NCBI GenBank assembly: GCA_028713675.1
Contig: JAQTNV010000075.1
Location: 1-14,032 of the forward strand
Direction: 5' to 3'
Length of the DNA stretch: 14,032 bases
Origin: a bacterium
GTDB lineage: Bacteria > Desulfobacterota > JAPLJL01
Below are positions 1 to 7,206 of the stretch, one piece after another. The notes under the pieces are model-generated. The model was not told where the DNA came from, searched no databases, and saw only the letters and a list, made by a program, of their open reading frames with translations. The stretch's first letter is position 1, and the number at the start of each line of letters is the position of its first letter. Position numbers and translations under genes: made by a program.

Positions 1-1232
1 AGGGGAATGAGGTAGCGGTAGTTGCCGCCCCACCGGGAATGGAAGTGGTCCTTGGTCAGGGCGAAACAGAGATGGATCGGCGAAAGCATCATTCCGGCGT
101 AGCCGAAGCCGAAGGCGAGTATTCCCCAGGCGAACAGGTTGCCGCCCAGGCCGTGGGCCAGGGAAATCACCACCGGGAAGGAGGCCCCGACGAACCCGAT
201 GGTGATCCCGGTAACCAGGCCGGAGAGGAAAGGGAGAAAAAGGATCACCGCCAGGGGAGGAATATGGAAACGGGTGAGTTCGCCTTGGATCCCGGAGATG
301 GCCTGGCTCTCGATCAGGATGCCCCGGAAGGCCATGATCCCAAAAATCAGGATGGCCATCAGGTATATGTCCGGATTGAGCACGGAATCGAGAACCGCGC
401 GGAATCCGATCCGGTTGGACCTGATTACCCAGGTCAGGGAAATCAGGAGGCCGAAAATCACGGAGGAATATTGCGGGAAGGAGAAGGGACCCCCGGAAAA
501 CGCGCGGACCAGGGGGGTGATGAGCACGGAGACAACCAGAGTCAGGATGACGATCCAAACCGGGGTGGTTTCCCGGATGAAGGTCCTGATCTGGGCCGGG
601 GATCCGCCCGGGGAATTGATCCGGCCGCGGATCGGTCCGAGCAGGAGGATCCACCCGGCCAGAACGGCGAGGAAGGTGAGGGGGAGCTGGGCGAGGATGA
701 AAGCTTCGACCCTAACCTCGAGGAGCCGGACCGAGAGAAGCATCCCGGGATAGAGCGGGAGCCAGTATTCCCAGATATGCCGGAACCAGTAGTTGATGAT
801 GGTTTTCCTTTCGGGCGAGAGTCCCCGGTCCGGCAGGGCCGCTTCCAGCATCGGGGCGGAAAATAGGGCTCCGCCCGGCATGGGCAAAAGGCCGATCAGG
901 GCCGGCAGGGAAACGGTGAAAGCTTTCTGGCTTCGGAATACCCCCCGGAAGCTTTCCACGATCCGGGAAAGCTGGCCGGAGGTTTTCATCAGGTGGGCCA
1001 GGATCAGGATTTCGGTAACCACCGCTACCAGGGCGAGCGTCGGGTAATCGGAGGATTCCCGGACGATGACCTTGAAAATGGAAATGACCGGAACCCGGGT
1101 CCAGAGTCCGAGAAAAATAGTGCCGATAAAAAGGGCGAGAGAGAGGTGAACCCGGACCTGGTTCAAAAAAAGGATCAGGCCGAAGGCGACCAGGACCTTG
1201 AAGAGGGCGGGAAGATTTATCAAATAATCCAT
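1..1232 (-). CDS. DUF401 family multi-pass membrane protein (3' end outside window)
   Basis: The minus strand is open from an ATG at 1232 to the left edge, giving 410 residues without a stop. The product is strongly hydrophobic, with roughly ten membrane segments. Residues 117-128 read PMPGGALFSAPM, followed by NYWFRHIWEYWLPLYPG at 147-163; both are hallmarks I associate with DUF401 (PF04165). The visible C-terminal part contains GFVGASFPVVISLA and MLSPIHLCFALTKDHF, which resemble the re-entrant or substrate regions of ion-transporter-type permeases. The family is about 400 residues long, so only a few residues should be missing. A transport role is inferred from topology and no substrate can be named. 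The start is only moderately secure: the purine-rich GGAAGAG lies too far upstream to be a good ribosome site, and a TTG three codons in is an alternative. It is transcribed divergently from the gene at 1437. Confidence 0.85.
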   Translation of the reverse strand, partial: MDYLINLPALFKVLVAFGLILFLNQVRVHLSLALFIGTIFLGLWTRVPVISIFKVIVRESSDYPTLALVAVVTEILILAHLMKTSGQLSRIVESFRGVFRSQKAFTVSLPALIGLLPMPGGALFSAPMLEAALPDRGLSPERKTIINYWFRHIWEYWLPLYPGMLLSVRLLEVRVEAFILAQLPLTFLAVLAGWILLLGPIRGRINSPGGSPAQIRTFIRETTPVWIVILTLVVSVLITPLVRAFSGGPFSFPQYSSVIFGLLISLTWVIRSNRIGFRAVLDSVLNPDIYLMAILIFGIMAFRGILIESQAISGIQGELTRFHIPPLAVILFLPFLSGLVTGITIGFVGASFPVVISLAHGLGGNLFAWGILAFGFGYAGMMLSPIHLCFALTKDHFHSRWGGNYRYLIP

Positions 1233-1301
1233 ATTTGGTAAGATGTTTTCTCTTCCGGACGAATCTTTTTCTTTAAACCTTTGATGCCCAGTTCAGTTAA
1301 A

Positions 1302-1358
1302 GGCCCGTTCGGGGACCGGGCCCTACCTGAAATGTAGGGTGCGTTCCCCGAACGCACC
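1302..1358. repeat. Cluster of three hairpins in the divergent spacer
   Basis: Three adjoining inverted repeats sit between the divergent genes. The first is GGCCCG...CGGGCC (1302-1322). The second is CCCTAC...GTAGGG (1321-1339, 7-nt loop). The third is a perfect 9-bp stem, GGTGCGTTC CCC GAACGCACC (1338-1358). The GTTCGGGGA of the first hairpin is the reverse complement of TCCCCGAAC in the third, so the two could also pair with each other. The layout resembles dispersed intergenic palindromes seen in many bacterial genomes, which is recognition by type only. There is no T-tract, so it is not an ordinary terminator. The rest of the spacer (1233-1436) is AT-rich next to the 1437 gene, with a TATAAAAT at 1403-1410 but no convincing -35 partner. 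Confidence 0.7.
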
Positions 1359-1436
1359 AGCAAAGGAATTTTCATTCATAAGTAGAAAATTTTCCAGATA
1401 ACTATAAAATATAAGGAATCACACGGGAGGATTCGT

Positions 1437-3404
1437 ATGCGAAAATCACTGCTTTTTTTAGTCCTGAGTCTATCTCTGCCTTTCCCGGCCCTGGCCCGCG
1501 AAAACACCGGCGATCTCGCGGTGATGGAAATATTTTTTACCGGGAATGAATTAACCCGGCAGCAGCTGGGCTTCCTCTCCGATGACATCCGGGAAAAAGC
1601 GGTGGAAATCACCAATTTCCGGGTGATGAGCAAGGATAACCTCTTCGCCATCCTGAAAGACAAGAAAATCAACCTCTCCAGCAGCGGGGATCCGGAAGGC
1701 GACGTGGAATACGGAAGAATTCTGCAGGCGGACAAGCTGATTACCTCCCAGATTATCAATTCCGCCAGCGCCTGCTATCTCAAGCTGAAATTATATGACA
1801 TCAAGACCGCGAACCTGGACAAATCGGTAAGCCGGGAAACCCCGGTTTGTGATTTCGGCAATTTAAGGCGGGTGGTTCTGGACGGCGTCCAGGATCTGCT
1901 CGACGGGGTGGTCCGGGTGGGGGAATTCAAACCCGGGACCGTGCTGGCGAAAGTGGCGGACAAGCTTCGGGTCCAGTCCCAGGGCTTCGGCGCCCTGGAG
2001 ATCAATACCCGGCCGGATAAATGCCGGATTTTCATCGACTCGGAGGATTGCGGCTTTTCCCCCCGGATTATCGAAAGCATTCCCGCCGGGGCCCGGACCG
2101 TGGTTTTGGCCCGGGACGGATATGTCACCGCCTCCGTCGAGGTCAATATCGAGAAGGGGAAGAAACTGGTCCTGGATAAGACCCTGGATCCCCAGACCGG
2201 AAGCATTCTCCTGAACGTCGGAAACAATTCCCTGGCGATCGAGCAGGAAAAAACCTCGGTTTATCTGGATGACAATTATATCGGGGTTATGCCGCGGGCG
2301 GGAAAAATATTAAAAATTGAAAATGTATTAATCGGGCAGCATAAGCTCCGGATTGAACATCCGGACTACGAACCGGTGGAGGATAGTATCGAGGTCCGCA
2401 ATCGCGCCACCGAAGAGGCCACCCTGAAACTGCAGGGAAAGCCGGGAAAGATCCTGATCGCTTCCACTCCGTTGCGGGCCCGGGTTTTCCTGGATGGAAC
2501 CCGGCGGGGAGAAACCCCCTATGCCGGGAACCTTTCCCCGGGCCGGCACCGGATCAGGGTGGATTTGCCGGGATACCAGCCCAAGGATCTGGAGATCGAA
2601 ATCAGGCCGAACCGACCCCAGAGCGTTTCCCTGGAACTGGAGGCCCTGGCTCAGGGGCAGCAAGCCGCCACGGCGGGGAGAATGGTTCTGATCCCGGCCG
2701 GGGATTTCATGATGGGATGCAACGAGGACTTCGACCGTCAATGCGAAAGCGATGAACATCCCTACCACCGGATTTACCTGGACTCATTTTTAATCGATAA
2801 ATTCCTGGTTACCATCGCGGAGTATCATGAGTGCGTCGCGGCGGGCAAATGCAGCGCTCCCGACCGGGGAGGGTACTGCAACTGGGAAAAAGACGGGCGG
2901 GATGACCATCCGGTGAATTGCGTGGATTGGCGCCAGGCCGAGGCTTACTGTCACTGGAAGGGAGAACGCCTCCCGACCGAAGCGGAGTGGGAGAAAGCGG
3001 CCCGCGGGACCGAAGGCCTGATCTATCCCTGGGGCAACGATTTTGATTGCCAGAGCCAGGACCAGGAGGAGTCCCGCCTGAAATCGCTCTCGGTTCTGGG
3101 CGGCAAGGATCGGGACCGGTTTGAAGATACTACGCCGGTTTCCTGCTTTATCTCCGGTCTTTCTCCCTATGGTCTTTTTGACATGGCCGGGAACGTCTGG
3201 GAGTGGATCCGGGATTGGTACGGGGAAAAATACTACCGGGATTCCCCGTCCCGCAATCCCCAGGGCCCGCCCCTGGGAACCATGCGCGTGGTTCGCGGAG
3301 GCTCCTGGTATAACAGCATTCCGGCGAATTTCCGCTCCTCCAACCGGAACGCCCAGGATTGGCTGAGCCGGAGAGCTTTTATCGGGTTCCGCTGCGCAAG
3401 GTAA
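1437..3404 (+). CDS. Secreted PEGA-repeat protein with C-terminal FGE/sulfatase-modifying-factor-like domain
   Basis: A 655-aa exported protein. Residues 1-20 form a signal peptide ending ALA before RE. Residues about 25-130 resemble the CsgG/FlgO/LpoB-type envelope fold ('LAVMEIFF...LSDDIREKAV...' then 'YGRILQADKLI...LKLKLYDIKT'), a tentative match. Three PEGA-type beta repeats follow at about 186-250, 256-331 and 337-401 (for example IPAGARTVVLARDGY and LSPGRHRIRVDLPGY). Residues 415-655 are an FGE-sulfatase domain: MVLIPAGDFMMG, RLPTEAEWEKAAR (511-523), GNVWEW (585-590), RGGSW (620-624) and terminal GFRCAR. The copper-binding catalytic cysteines of true formylglycine-generating enzyme align with N626 and N631, so the enzyme activity is probably absent; a ligand-binding or envelope-structural role is more likely. 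The domain is cysteine-rich, which fits disulfides outside the cytoplasm. The start has a clear GGGAGG seven bases upstream. Confidence 0.9.
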   Translation: MRKSLLFLVLSLSLPFPALARENTGDLAVMEIFFTGNELTRQQLGFLSDDIREKAVEITNFRVMSKDNLFAILKDKKINLSSSGDPEGDVEYGRILQADKLITSQIINSASACYLKLKLYDIKTANLDKSVSRETPVCDFGNLRRVVLDGVQDLLDGVVRVGEFKPGTVLAKVADKLRVQSQGFGALEINTRPDKCRIFIDSEDCGFSPRIIESIPAGARTVVLARDGYVTASVEVNIEKGKKLVLDKTLDPQTGSILLNVGNNSLAIEQEKTSVYLDDNYIGVMPRAGKILKIENVLIGQHKLRIEHPDYEPVEDSIEVRNRATEEATLKLQGKPGKILIASTPLRARVFLDGTRRGETPYAGNLSPGRHRIRVDLPGYQPKDLEIEIRPNRPQSVSLELEALAQGQQAATAGRMVLIPAGDFMMGCNEDFDRQCESDEHPYHRIYLDSFLIDKFLVTIAEYHECVAAGKCSAPDRGGYCNWEKDGRDDHPVNCVDWRQAEAYCHWKGERLPTEAEWEKAARGTEGLIYPWGNDFDCQSQDQEESRLKSLSVLGGKDRDRFEDTTPVSCFISGLSPYGLFDMAGNVWEWIRDWYGEKYYRDSPSRNPQGPPLGTMRVVRGGSWYNSIPANFRSSNRNAQDWLSRRAFIGFRCAR

Positions 3405-3450
3405 AATAGCCCTATCTTTATTGAGGTGCAAAGATAATCCAATTCCAAAA

Positions 3451-3456
3451 AGGAGG
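3451..3456 (+). promoter_or_regulatory. Ribosome binding site fixing the start of the first DOMON gene
   Basis: A perfect AGGAGG lies six bases before the ATG at 3463. It selects this ATG over an in-frame TTG at 3421, and the resulting protein begins with a clean signal peptide. Confidence 0.85.
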
Positions 3457-3462
3457 AAGGAA

Positions 3463-4017
3463 ATGAAAAAATACGGAATTATTATTGGATTGGCGGTGGC
3501 CTCGGCTTTGTTGCTATGGGGCGGTTTGTCCCGGGCCCAGACCCAGGCCCCCGAACCGAAAGCGGCCGACCAGGGATATTCGACCGCCACGGACAAAGGC
3601 ATCATCCTGCAGTGGAAGGTGGAAGGGGAAACGCTGAAGGTGAAGGTCAGCGCCCCGACGACCGGTTGGGTAGCGGCAGGCTTCGATCCTGCCCGTTTGA
3701 TGAAGGGCGCCAATATCATCATCGGATATGTTAAAGACGGGAAAGCGGTAATCCGGGATGATTTCGGGAGCGGCATGATGTCCCATCAGTCGGACCTTGA
3801 CCTCAAGGGCAAAGACAACGTTACCGACCCGGTCGGGAAAGAGGAGAACGGGACCACCGAGATCGGGTTCACCATTCCGCTGAATTCCGGCGATGATAAG
3901 GACAAACCCCTCGTAGTCGGGAAAACTTACAAGGTAATCCTGGCGGCCGGGGCCAATGACGCCGATGATTTTACTACCCGGCATAAAAAGATCGGTGGCG
4001 TGGAAATTAAACTATAA
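3463..4017 (+). CDS. Secreted DOMON-domain protein, probable b-type heme binder
   Basis: A 184-aa protein. Residues 1-25 are a signal peptide (Lys-Lys, a hydrophobic stretch from Ile6 to Leu22, cleavage near SRA/Q). The rest is one DOMON/DOH-type beta-sandwich: TTGWVAAGF at 66-74, LMKGANIIIGYV at 79-90, a DLDLKG/DNV stretch, TTEIGFTIPLNSGD at 131-144 and FTTRH at 170-174. In the heme-binding DOMON group (the cellobiose dehydrogenase cytochrome domain type) heme is held by a Met early in the domain and a His near its end. M80 and H174 sit at those positions, so heme binding is likely but inferred. The protein is probably soluble in the periplasm. A paralogue of identical length lies at 5055-5609, with the beta-barrel gene between them. 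The gap to the upstream PEGA gene is 58 bp, compatible with co-transcription. Partner and redox role are unknown. Confidence 0.85.
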   Translation: MKKYGIIIGLAVASALLLWGGLSRAQTQAPEPKAADQGYSTATDKGIILQWKVEGETLKVKVSAPTTGWVAAGFDPARLMKGANIIIGYVKDGKAVIRDDFGSGMMSHQSDLDLKGKDNVTDPVGKEENGTTEIGFTIPLNSGDDKDKPLVVGKTYKVILAAGANDADDFTTRHKKIGGVEIKL

Positions 4018-4033
4018 AGCAATCCCTCAGCTC

Positions 4034-4055
4034 CCCCCCTTTGTCGAAAGGGGGG
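4034..4055. repeat. C/G-run hairpin repeat
   Basis: CCCCCCTTT (4034-4042), loop GTCG, then AAAGGGGGG (4047-4055) form a 9-bp stem, followed by a second G run and 'gattttaaaa'. It belongs to a class of intergenic palindromes common in many proteobacterial genomes (recognised by type). It starts 16 bp after the first DOMON stop and may also end that transcript, although the T-tract is weak. Confidence 0.65.
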
Positions 4056-4072
4056 CAGGGGGGATTTAAAAA

Positions 4073-4163
4073 CGTCATTCCGGCGAAAGCCGGAATCCAG
4101 GTTTTTTAAAAGGATCTGGATCCCCGCTTTGTTTTGACCGCCTGCGGCGGGGCGGGGATGACG
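4073..4163. repeat. Dispersed palindromic element with CGTCATTCC/GGGATGACG ends
   Basis: The element begins CGTCATTCC (4073) and ends GGGATGACG (4163), which are inverted. Inside are ATTCCGGC-GAAA-GCCGGAAT (4077-4096), TCCAG (4096-4100) paired with CTGGA (4116-4120), and a short GC-rich hairpin CCGC-CT-GCGG. It matches in form a small non-coding repeat (REP or MITE-like) found widely in proteobacterial and Nitrospira-type genomes. It has no coding content and lies directly behind the C/G-run hairpin. Confidence 0.75.
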
Positions 4164-4187
4164 GGAATACCATAAGAGGGAGCGGCC

Positions 4188-4946
4188 ATGAAGAAAAAAC
4201 TGGCAATCGCATTTCTAGCTTTTTTGATTCCTTCATCCCTTCTCGCCTTCGAAACGGCAATGCCTTCCCTGAAGGTTCCCACCAACCTCGAGGCCAAGGA
4301 AGGGGAGTTCAGGATCCTTCACCGTTTCATCGGACCGGTAAATCATAAGACCGTCGATACTGCGATGGGGATGACCGAGGGCGCATTTGTCAACCTTGGG
4401 ATCAGGTACCTGATCTGGTCGAAGCTGGAAGCCAATTTTTCCTACCAGACCAGGACCCGGGAGTATATTACCGGGCTCAGTTACGCCTATTTTATCCCCC
4501 GGGCCTATCTGCGCGCCCAGCTGGACGGGCAGTTTTTCAGTTATAAGGACTCGCAGCGGAAAAATAATTTGTTCGGCCTTTTATCTCTCCAGAGCGAACC
4601 GATCCTGAAAAGGATTTCCCCGGTGATCAATCTCGGCTATGACGGTTACAACCACAGGTTCGGTCCCGGGTTCGGGGTTAGTGTAATGATCATTAAAAAG
4701 TTTGAAGTCATGGGTGAATATTATCCGATCTGGAAAAGAGGTAATGATTCATTTCTCAATTCGAAGAATGCTTTCGTCTTTGGGCTCAAGGACAACACCG
4801 CCGGGCATCATTTCATGCTGCTCCTGACCAACAGCTGGGCCACCGAGCCGCGGCGCCAGATGCTGGGGGCCAAGACCAACGATATATATTTCGGCTTCAA
4901 TATCGAGCGCTGGTTTAGTGTTGATGAATTCATTCACGCCGAATGA
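4188..4946 (+). CDS. DUF5777-like outer-membrane beta-barrel protein
   Basis: A 252-aa protein with a signal peptide of about 20 residues (KKK, hydrophobic run, SLLA/F). The mature part alternates aromatic and polar residues in short strands, as in a transmembrane beta-barrel (for example ANFSYQTRTREYITGLSYAYF and KFEVMGEYYPIW). 'FRILHRFIGPVNH' near the N-terminus and a C-terminal 'GHHFMLLLTNSWATE', 'GAKTNDIYFGFNIERWF' recall DUF5777 barrel proteins described mainly from Bacteroidota; this assignment is by pattern only. The ATG has AGAGGGAG five bases upstream. It lies between two DOMON paralogues, so it may be the outer-membrane partner of those heme-type proteins. A porin or electron-conduit role is inference. 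It is preceded by 170 bp of repeat-rich spacer, so it may have its own promoter. Confidence 0.75.
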   Translation: MKKKLAIAFLAFLIPSSLLAFETAMPSLKVPTNLEAKEGEFRILHRFIGPVNHKTVDTAMGMTEGAFVNLGIRYLIWSKLEANFSYQTRTREYITGLSYAYFIPRAYLRAQLDGQFFSYKDSQRKNNLFGLLSLQSEPILKRISPVINLGYDGYNHRFGPGFGVSVMIIKKFEVMGEYYPIWKRGNDSFLNSKNAFVFGLKDNTAGHHFMLLLTNSWATEPRRQMLGAKTNDIYFGFNIERWFSVDEFIHAE

Positions 4947-4958
4947 AATAGAAAAAAC

Positions 4959-5011
4959 AGTTTCGAGTTGAAATAAAAAAATTCAAAGTTTTAAACCAAA
5001 GGCCGGAAACT
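4959..5011. repeat. AGTTTCGAGTT...GAAACT intergenic repeat, copy A
   Basis: It starts 12 bp after the barrel gene's stop. AGTTTC (4959-4964) is inverted against GAAACT (5006-5011) around an A-rich core containing 'gttttaaacca'. A related, longer copy follows the sigma-54 activator gene at 13248-13341. It is non-coding. Confidence 0.5.
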
Positions 5012-5054
5012 AAAGACTAAAGAAAGGATCAGGTTTCAAAAAAAGGAGAGAAAA

Positions 5055-5609
5055 ATGAAAAAGCTGATGATCCTTAATGCCCTGGTTATTTTCGGAATGT
5101 TATTTATCGTCCGCTGCGGCGGTGGCGGCGGCGGAACCAATACCGGCGACCAGGGATATCAGCAGGTTACCGATCAGAATATCACTTTGAAGTGGAAGGT
5201 GTCCGGCGCGAACCTGGATTTAAAGGTCAGCGCCCCGACCACCGGCTGGGTGGCCGTCGGTTTTCCGCCCAGCAACACCGCCCTGATGGAGCAGGGGACC
5301 AACTTGATTATCGGCTATGTTCAGAATGGAGTGGTTGCAATCGAAGACGATTACGTGAATATCCCCCATTTTCACCAATCCGATGTGGCGCTCGGAGGGG
5401 CGGATAACGTGACGAATAAAACCGGCACCCAATCCGGCGGTTCCACCGAAATCGGTTTTACCATCCCGCTGAATTCGGGTGATGCTTATGATGTTCCCCT
5501 GGCCACGGGGGTTACCACCACCGTGCTCTTGGCCCACGCCCTGGACGGAACCACGGATTTCGTCACCCATCACGCGGTCCGGACTTCCGTGCAGATCACT
5601 CTGCAGTAA
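5055..5609 (+). CDS. DOMON-domain protein, probable lipoprotein and heme binder
   Basis: A 184-aa paralogue of the 3463-4017 product. The N-terminus is a hydrophobic leader (KKLMILNALVIFGMLFIV) ending RC at residues 20-21 and followed by six glycines, which suggests a lipidated Cys21 with a flexible tether. Arg just before the cysteine is unusual for a lipobox. The DOMON fold follows: TTGWVAVGF at 62-70, LMEQGTNLIIGYV at 77-89, a HQSDVALGGADNV stretch, TEIGFTIPLNSGD at 131-143 and FVTHH at 169-173. M78 and H173 align with M80 and H174 of the paralogue as the likely heme ligands. The two genes also share exact DNA stretches (such as AAGGTCAGCGCCCCGAC at 3643 and 5223), which points to duplication. 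The RBS is AAGGAGAG just before the ATG. A membrane-attached partner for the soluble paralogue and the barrel is a reasonable guess, not shown. Confidence 0.85.
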   Translation: MKKLMILNALVIFGMLFIVRCGGGGGGTNTGDQGYQQVTDQNITLKWKVSGANLDLKVSAPTTGWVAVGFPPSNTALMEQGTNLIIGYVQNGVVAIEDDYVNIPHFHQSDVALGGADNVTNKTGTQSGGSTEIGFTIPLNSGDAYDVPLATGVTTTVLLAHALDGTTDFVTHHAVRTSVQITLQ

Positions 5610-5728
5610 CCGGAGTTCCGGGTTGGGTCTGGAAAAAATTCTTGATTTATATTAGAAGATGACTGGTCGTATTTAATATGAAGTTATCAAAATTGTTATT
5701 TTTCTAGTTTTTTGAAAGGAGGGCGGGC

Positions 5729-7111
5729 ATGGCATTTAAGAACTATTTCGATGAGAAGATGTACCGGATCCAGAACACGAAGGAAGTGAAGGAGATCCAG
5801 ATCCAGAAACTCCGGAAAAATCTCCGCAGGTACTACGACCAGAGCATGTTCATCAAGATGGTTCTGGATTCTCAGGAGCTGAAACCGGAAACAATTACGA
5901 TCGAGCAGTTCCGCCAGGCCATGCCCCTGATGGGACAGGACACCGTGCGCGGGCAGATACCGGAAAGCGAGCCGGGCGAAAAGGGGAAGATCGTTACAAT
6001 GCTGAGCCAGCTGGTCGGGGTTGACCCCTACGATTACGTTCTGATGTGCGCCACCTCCGGAACCACCGGCGAGCCCACCCCCTACTTTTTCACCGAGGAG
6101 GACCTGGAGATCATGCCCCGCGGGCTGGCCCGGACCCTTTATATGGTCACCCACGGTAATATCGAGGCCATTCACCAAATGCGCTGCATCCAGGGCTTCG
6201 GACTTTCGATGTTCGGGGCGGGAGTGCCGCTGGTTTGGGCCTTAATGCGTCTGGGAGTGGGCGTGGTCCCCGTAGGCGCCGAGGTCGGGACCGAACGGAT
6301 CTTCAAGTTCGCGGAAAAATTCGCCGCCAACGCCATCTGGTGCACGCCTTCCCTGGCCGAGTACATGGTGGACACCAATCTCCAGCGGGTGCGGGACATC
6401 GGTTTCAAACAAGTCTTTTGCGGGGCCGAGCCGGGCGCCGGCATCCCCGAGGTCCGGAAGAAGATCGAGGAGGGCTTCCGGGCCCCCCTGTTTGACGGGA
6501 TGGGGCTGGTGGGCGGCCTGACCCTGACCTCCTGTGAGGAAAAGCAGTATGCGGGGATGCACCACCTGACCGACGACATGTTCCTCTTCGAGCTGGTCCA
6601 CCCCGAGACCAAGGAGCCGGTCCCATTCGAGGACCAGGCCATCGGGGAGATGGTCATGACGCCCCTCCAGGGAATCAGCATCCCGCCGGGACGGTTCTCC
6701 TCGGGCGACGTGGTCCAGATCTTCCTCTCGCCCTGCAAGTGCGGGGCTCCGGGCTGGAGGCTGAAAATGGCCGGCCGGACCGACGACATGCTCAAGGTCA
6801 AGGGTGTGATCGTTTATCCCGCCTCCATCGACGGGGTCATCACCGGGTTTGTGCCCCGGGTGACCGGTGAGTTCCGGATTGTCCTGGACGAGCCGCCCCC
6901 GCGGGTGGAGCCGCCGATCAAGTTGAAGGTGGAATACGCAGCGGGAATGAAGAAAGAGGATCTCGAAAAGCTGGAGAAAGAAATCGTGGCGGACATGCAC
7001 GCGAAGCTTAAGGTCCGCCCCAAGATCGAATGGCTGCCTCCTAATACACTGGACCGGGCGGCGATGAAGACCAAGTTCATCGAAAAGGCTTACGAGCAGA
7101 AGAAAAAATAG
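5729..7111 (+). CDS. Phenylacetate-CoA ligase-like (PaaK family) acyl-CoA synthetase
   Basis: A 460-aa soluble AMP-forming ligase. The nucleotide-binding loop is ATSGTTGEPT at 108-117. FSSGD (323-327) corresponds to the conserved adenylate-ribose Asp motif, and GRTDDMLKVKG (349-359) marks the hinge to the C-terminal lid, where K447 or K449 in AAMKTKF is the likely catalytic lysine. 'CKCGAPG' at 336-342 is typical of PaaK relatives. Family members activate phenylacetate or other aryl/acyl acids to CoA thioesters using ATP; the substrate cannot be read here, and no aromatic-catabolism genes sit nearby. The length is close to the 430-450 usual for the family. The start is supported by AAAGGAGGG five bases before the ATG. 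The gene is flanked by 119 bp of AT-rich spacer upstream and a strong terminator downstream, so it is probably a single-gene unit. Confidence 0.88.
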   Translation: MAFKNYFDEKMYRIQNTKEVKEIQIQKLRKNLRRYYDQSMFIKMVLDSQELKPETITIEQFRQAMPLMGQDTVRGQIPESEPGEKGKIVTMLSQLVGVDPYDYVLMCATSGTTGEPTPYFFTEEDLEIMPRGLARTLYMVTHGNIEAIHQMRCIQGFGLSMFGAGVPLVWALMRLGVGVVPVGAEVGTERIFKFAEKFAANAIWCTPSLAEYMVDTNLQRVRDIGFKQVFCGAEPGAGIPEVRKKIEEGFRAPLFDGMGLVGGLTLTSCEEKQYAGMHHLTDDMFLFELVHPETKEPVPFEDQAIGEMVMTPLQGISIPPGRFSSGDVVQIFLSPCKCGAPGWRLKMAGRTDDMLKVKGVIVYPASIDGVITGFVPRVTGEFRIVLDEPPPRVEPPIKLKVEYAAGMKKEDLEKLEKEIVADMHAKLKVRPKIEWLPPNTLDRAAMKTKFIEKAYEQKKK

Positions 7112-7206
7112 GTGGCGAGGTGGTTGGGTTGCTGGGTGGCTAGATAAAGAACAATGTAATGATTAAGTAGCTGGAAACCGGTAACCAACAAATAAAACAA
7201 TGTAGG

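Noticed and set aside
39-1241. Overlapping long open frames on the plus strand rich in Gly, Glu, Asp and Arg
   Set aside because: They are antisense shadows of the DUF401 gene: composition is biased, they overlap one another, and the minus strand gives a coherent membrane protein with family motifs.
3421-3462. In-frame TTG start giving the first DOMON protein 14 extra residues
   Set aside because: The perfect AGGAGG is placed for the ATG at 3463, and the extension would put charged residues before the signal peptide.
2790-3776. 328-aa open frame on the minus strand
   Set aside because: It runs opposite the FGE-like and DOMON genes and has no recognisable domain or ribosome site; the plus-strand products are clear family members.
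5629-5647. Sigma-54-like TGG...TTG pair upstream of the ligase gene
   Set aside because: The GG-to-TTG spacing is one base too long and the second box reads TTGA, not TTGC.
6242-7000. 252-aa open frame on the minus strand inside the ligase gene
   Set aside because: Its low-complexity His/Gly/Asp-rich product is typical of a GC-rich antisense frame; the ligase on the plus strand has all family motifs.
7112-7145. GG-rich stretch after the ligase stop as a G-quadruplex or tandem repeat
   Set aside because: Only short, uneven G runs and no exact repeat unit; not supportable as a feature.
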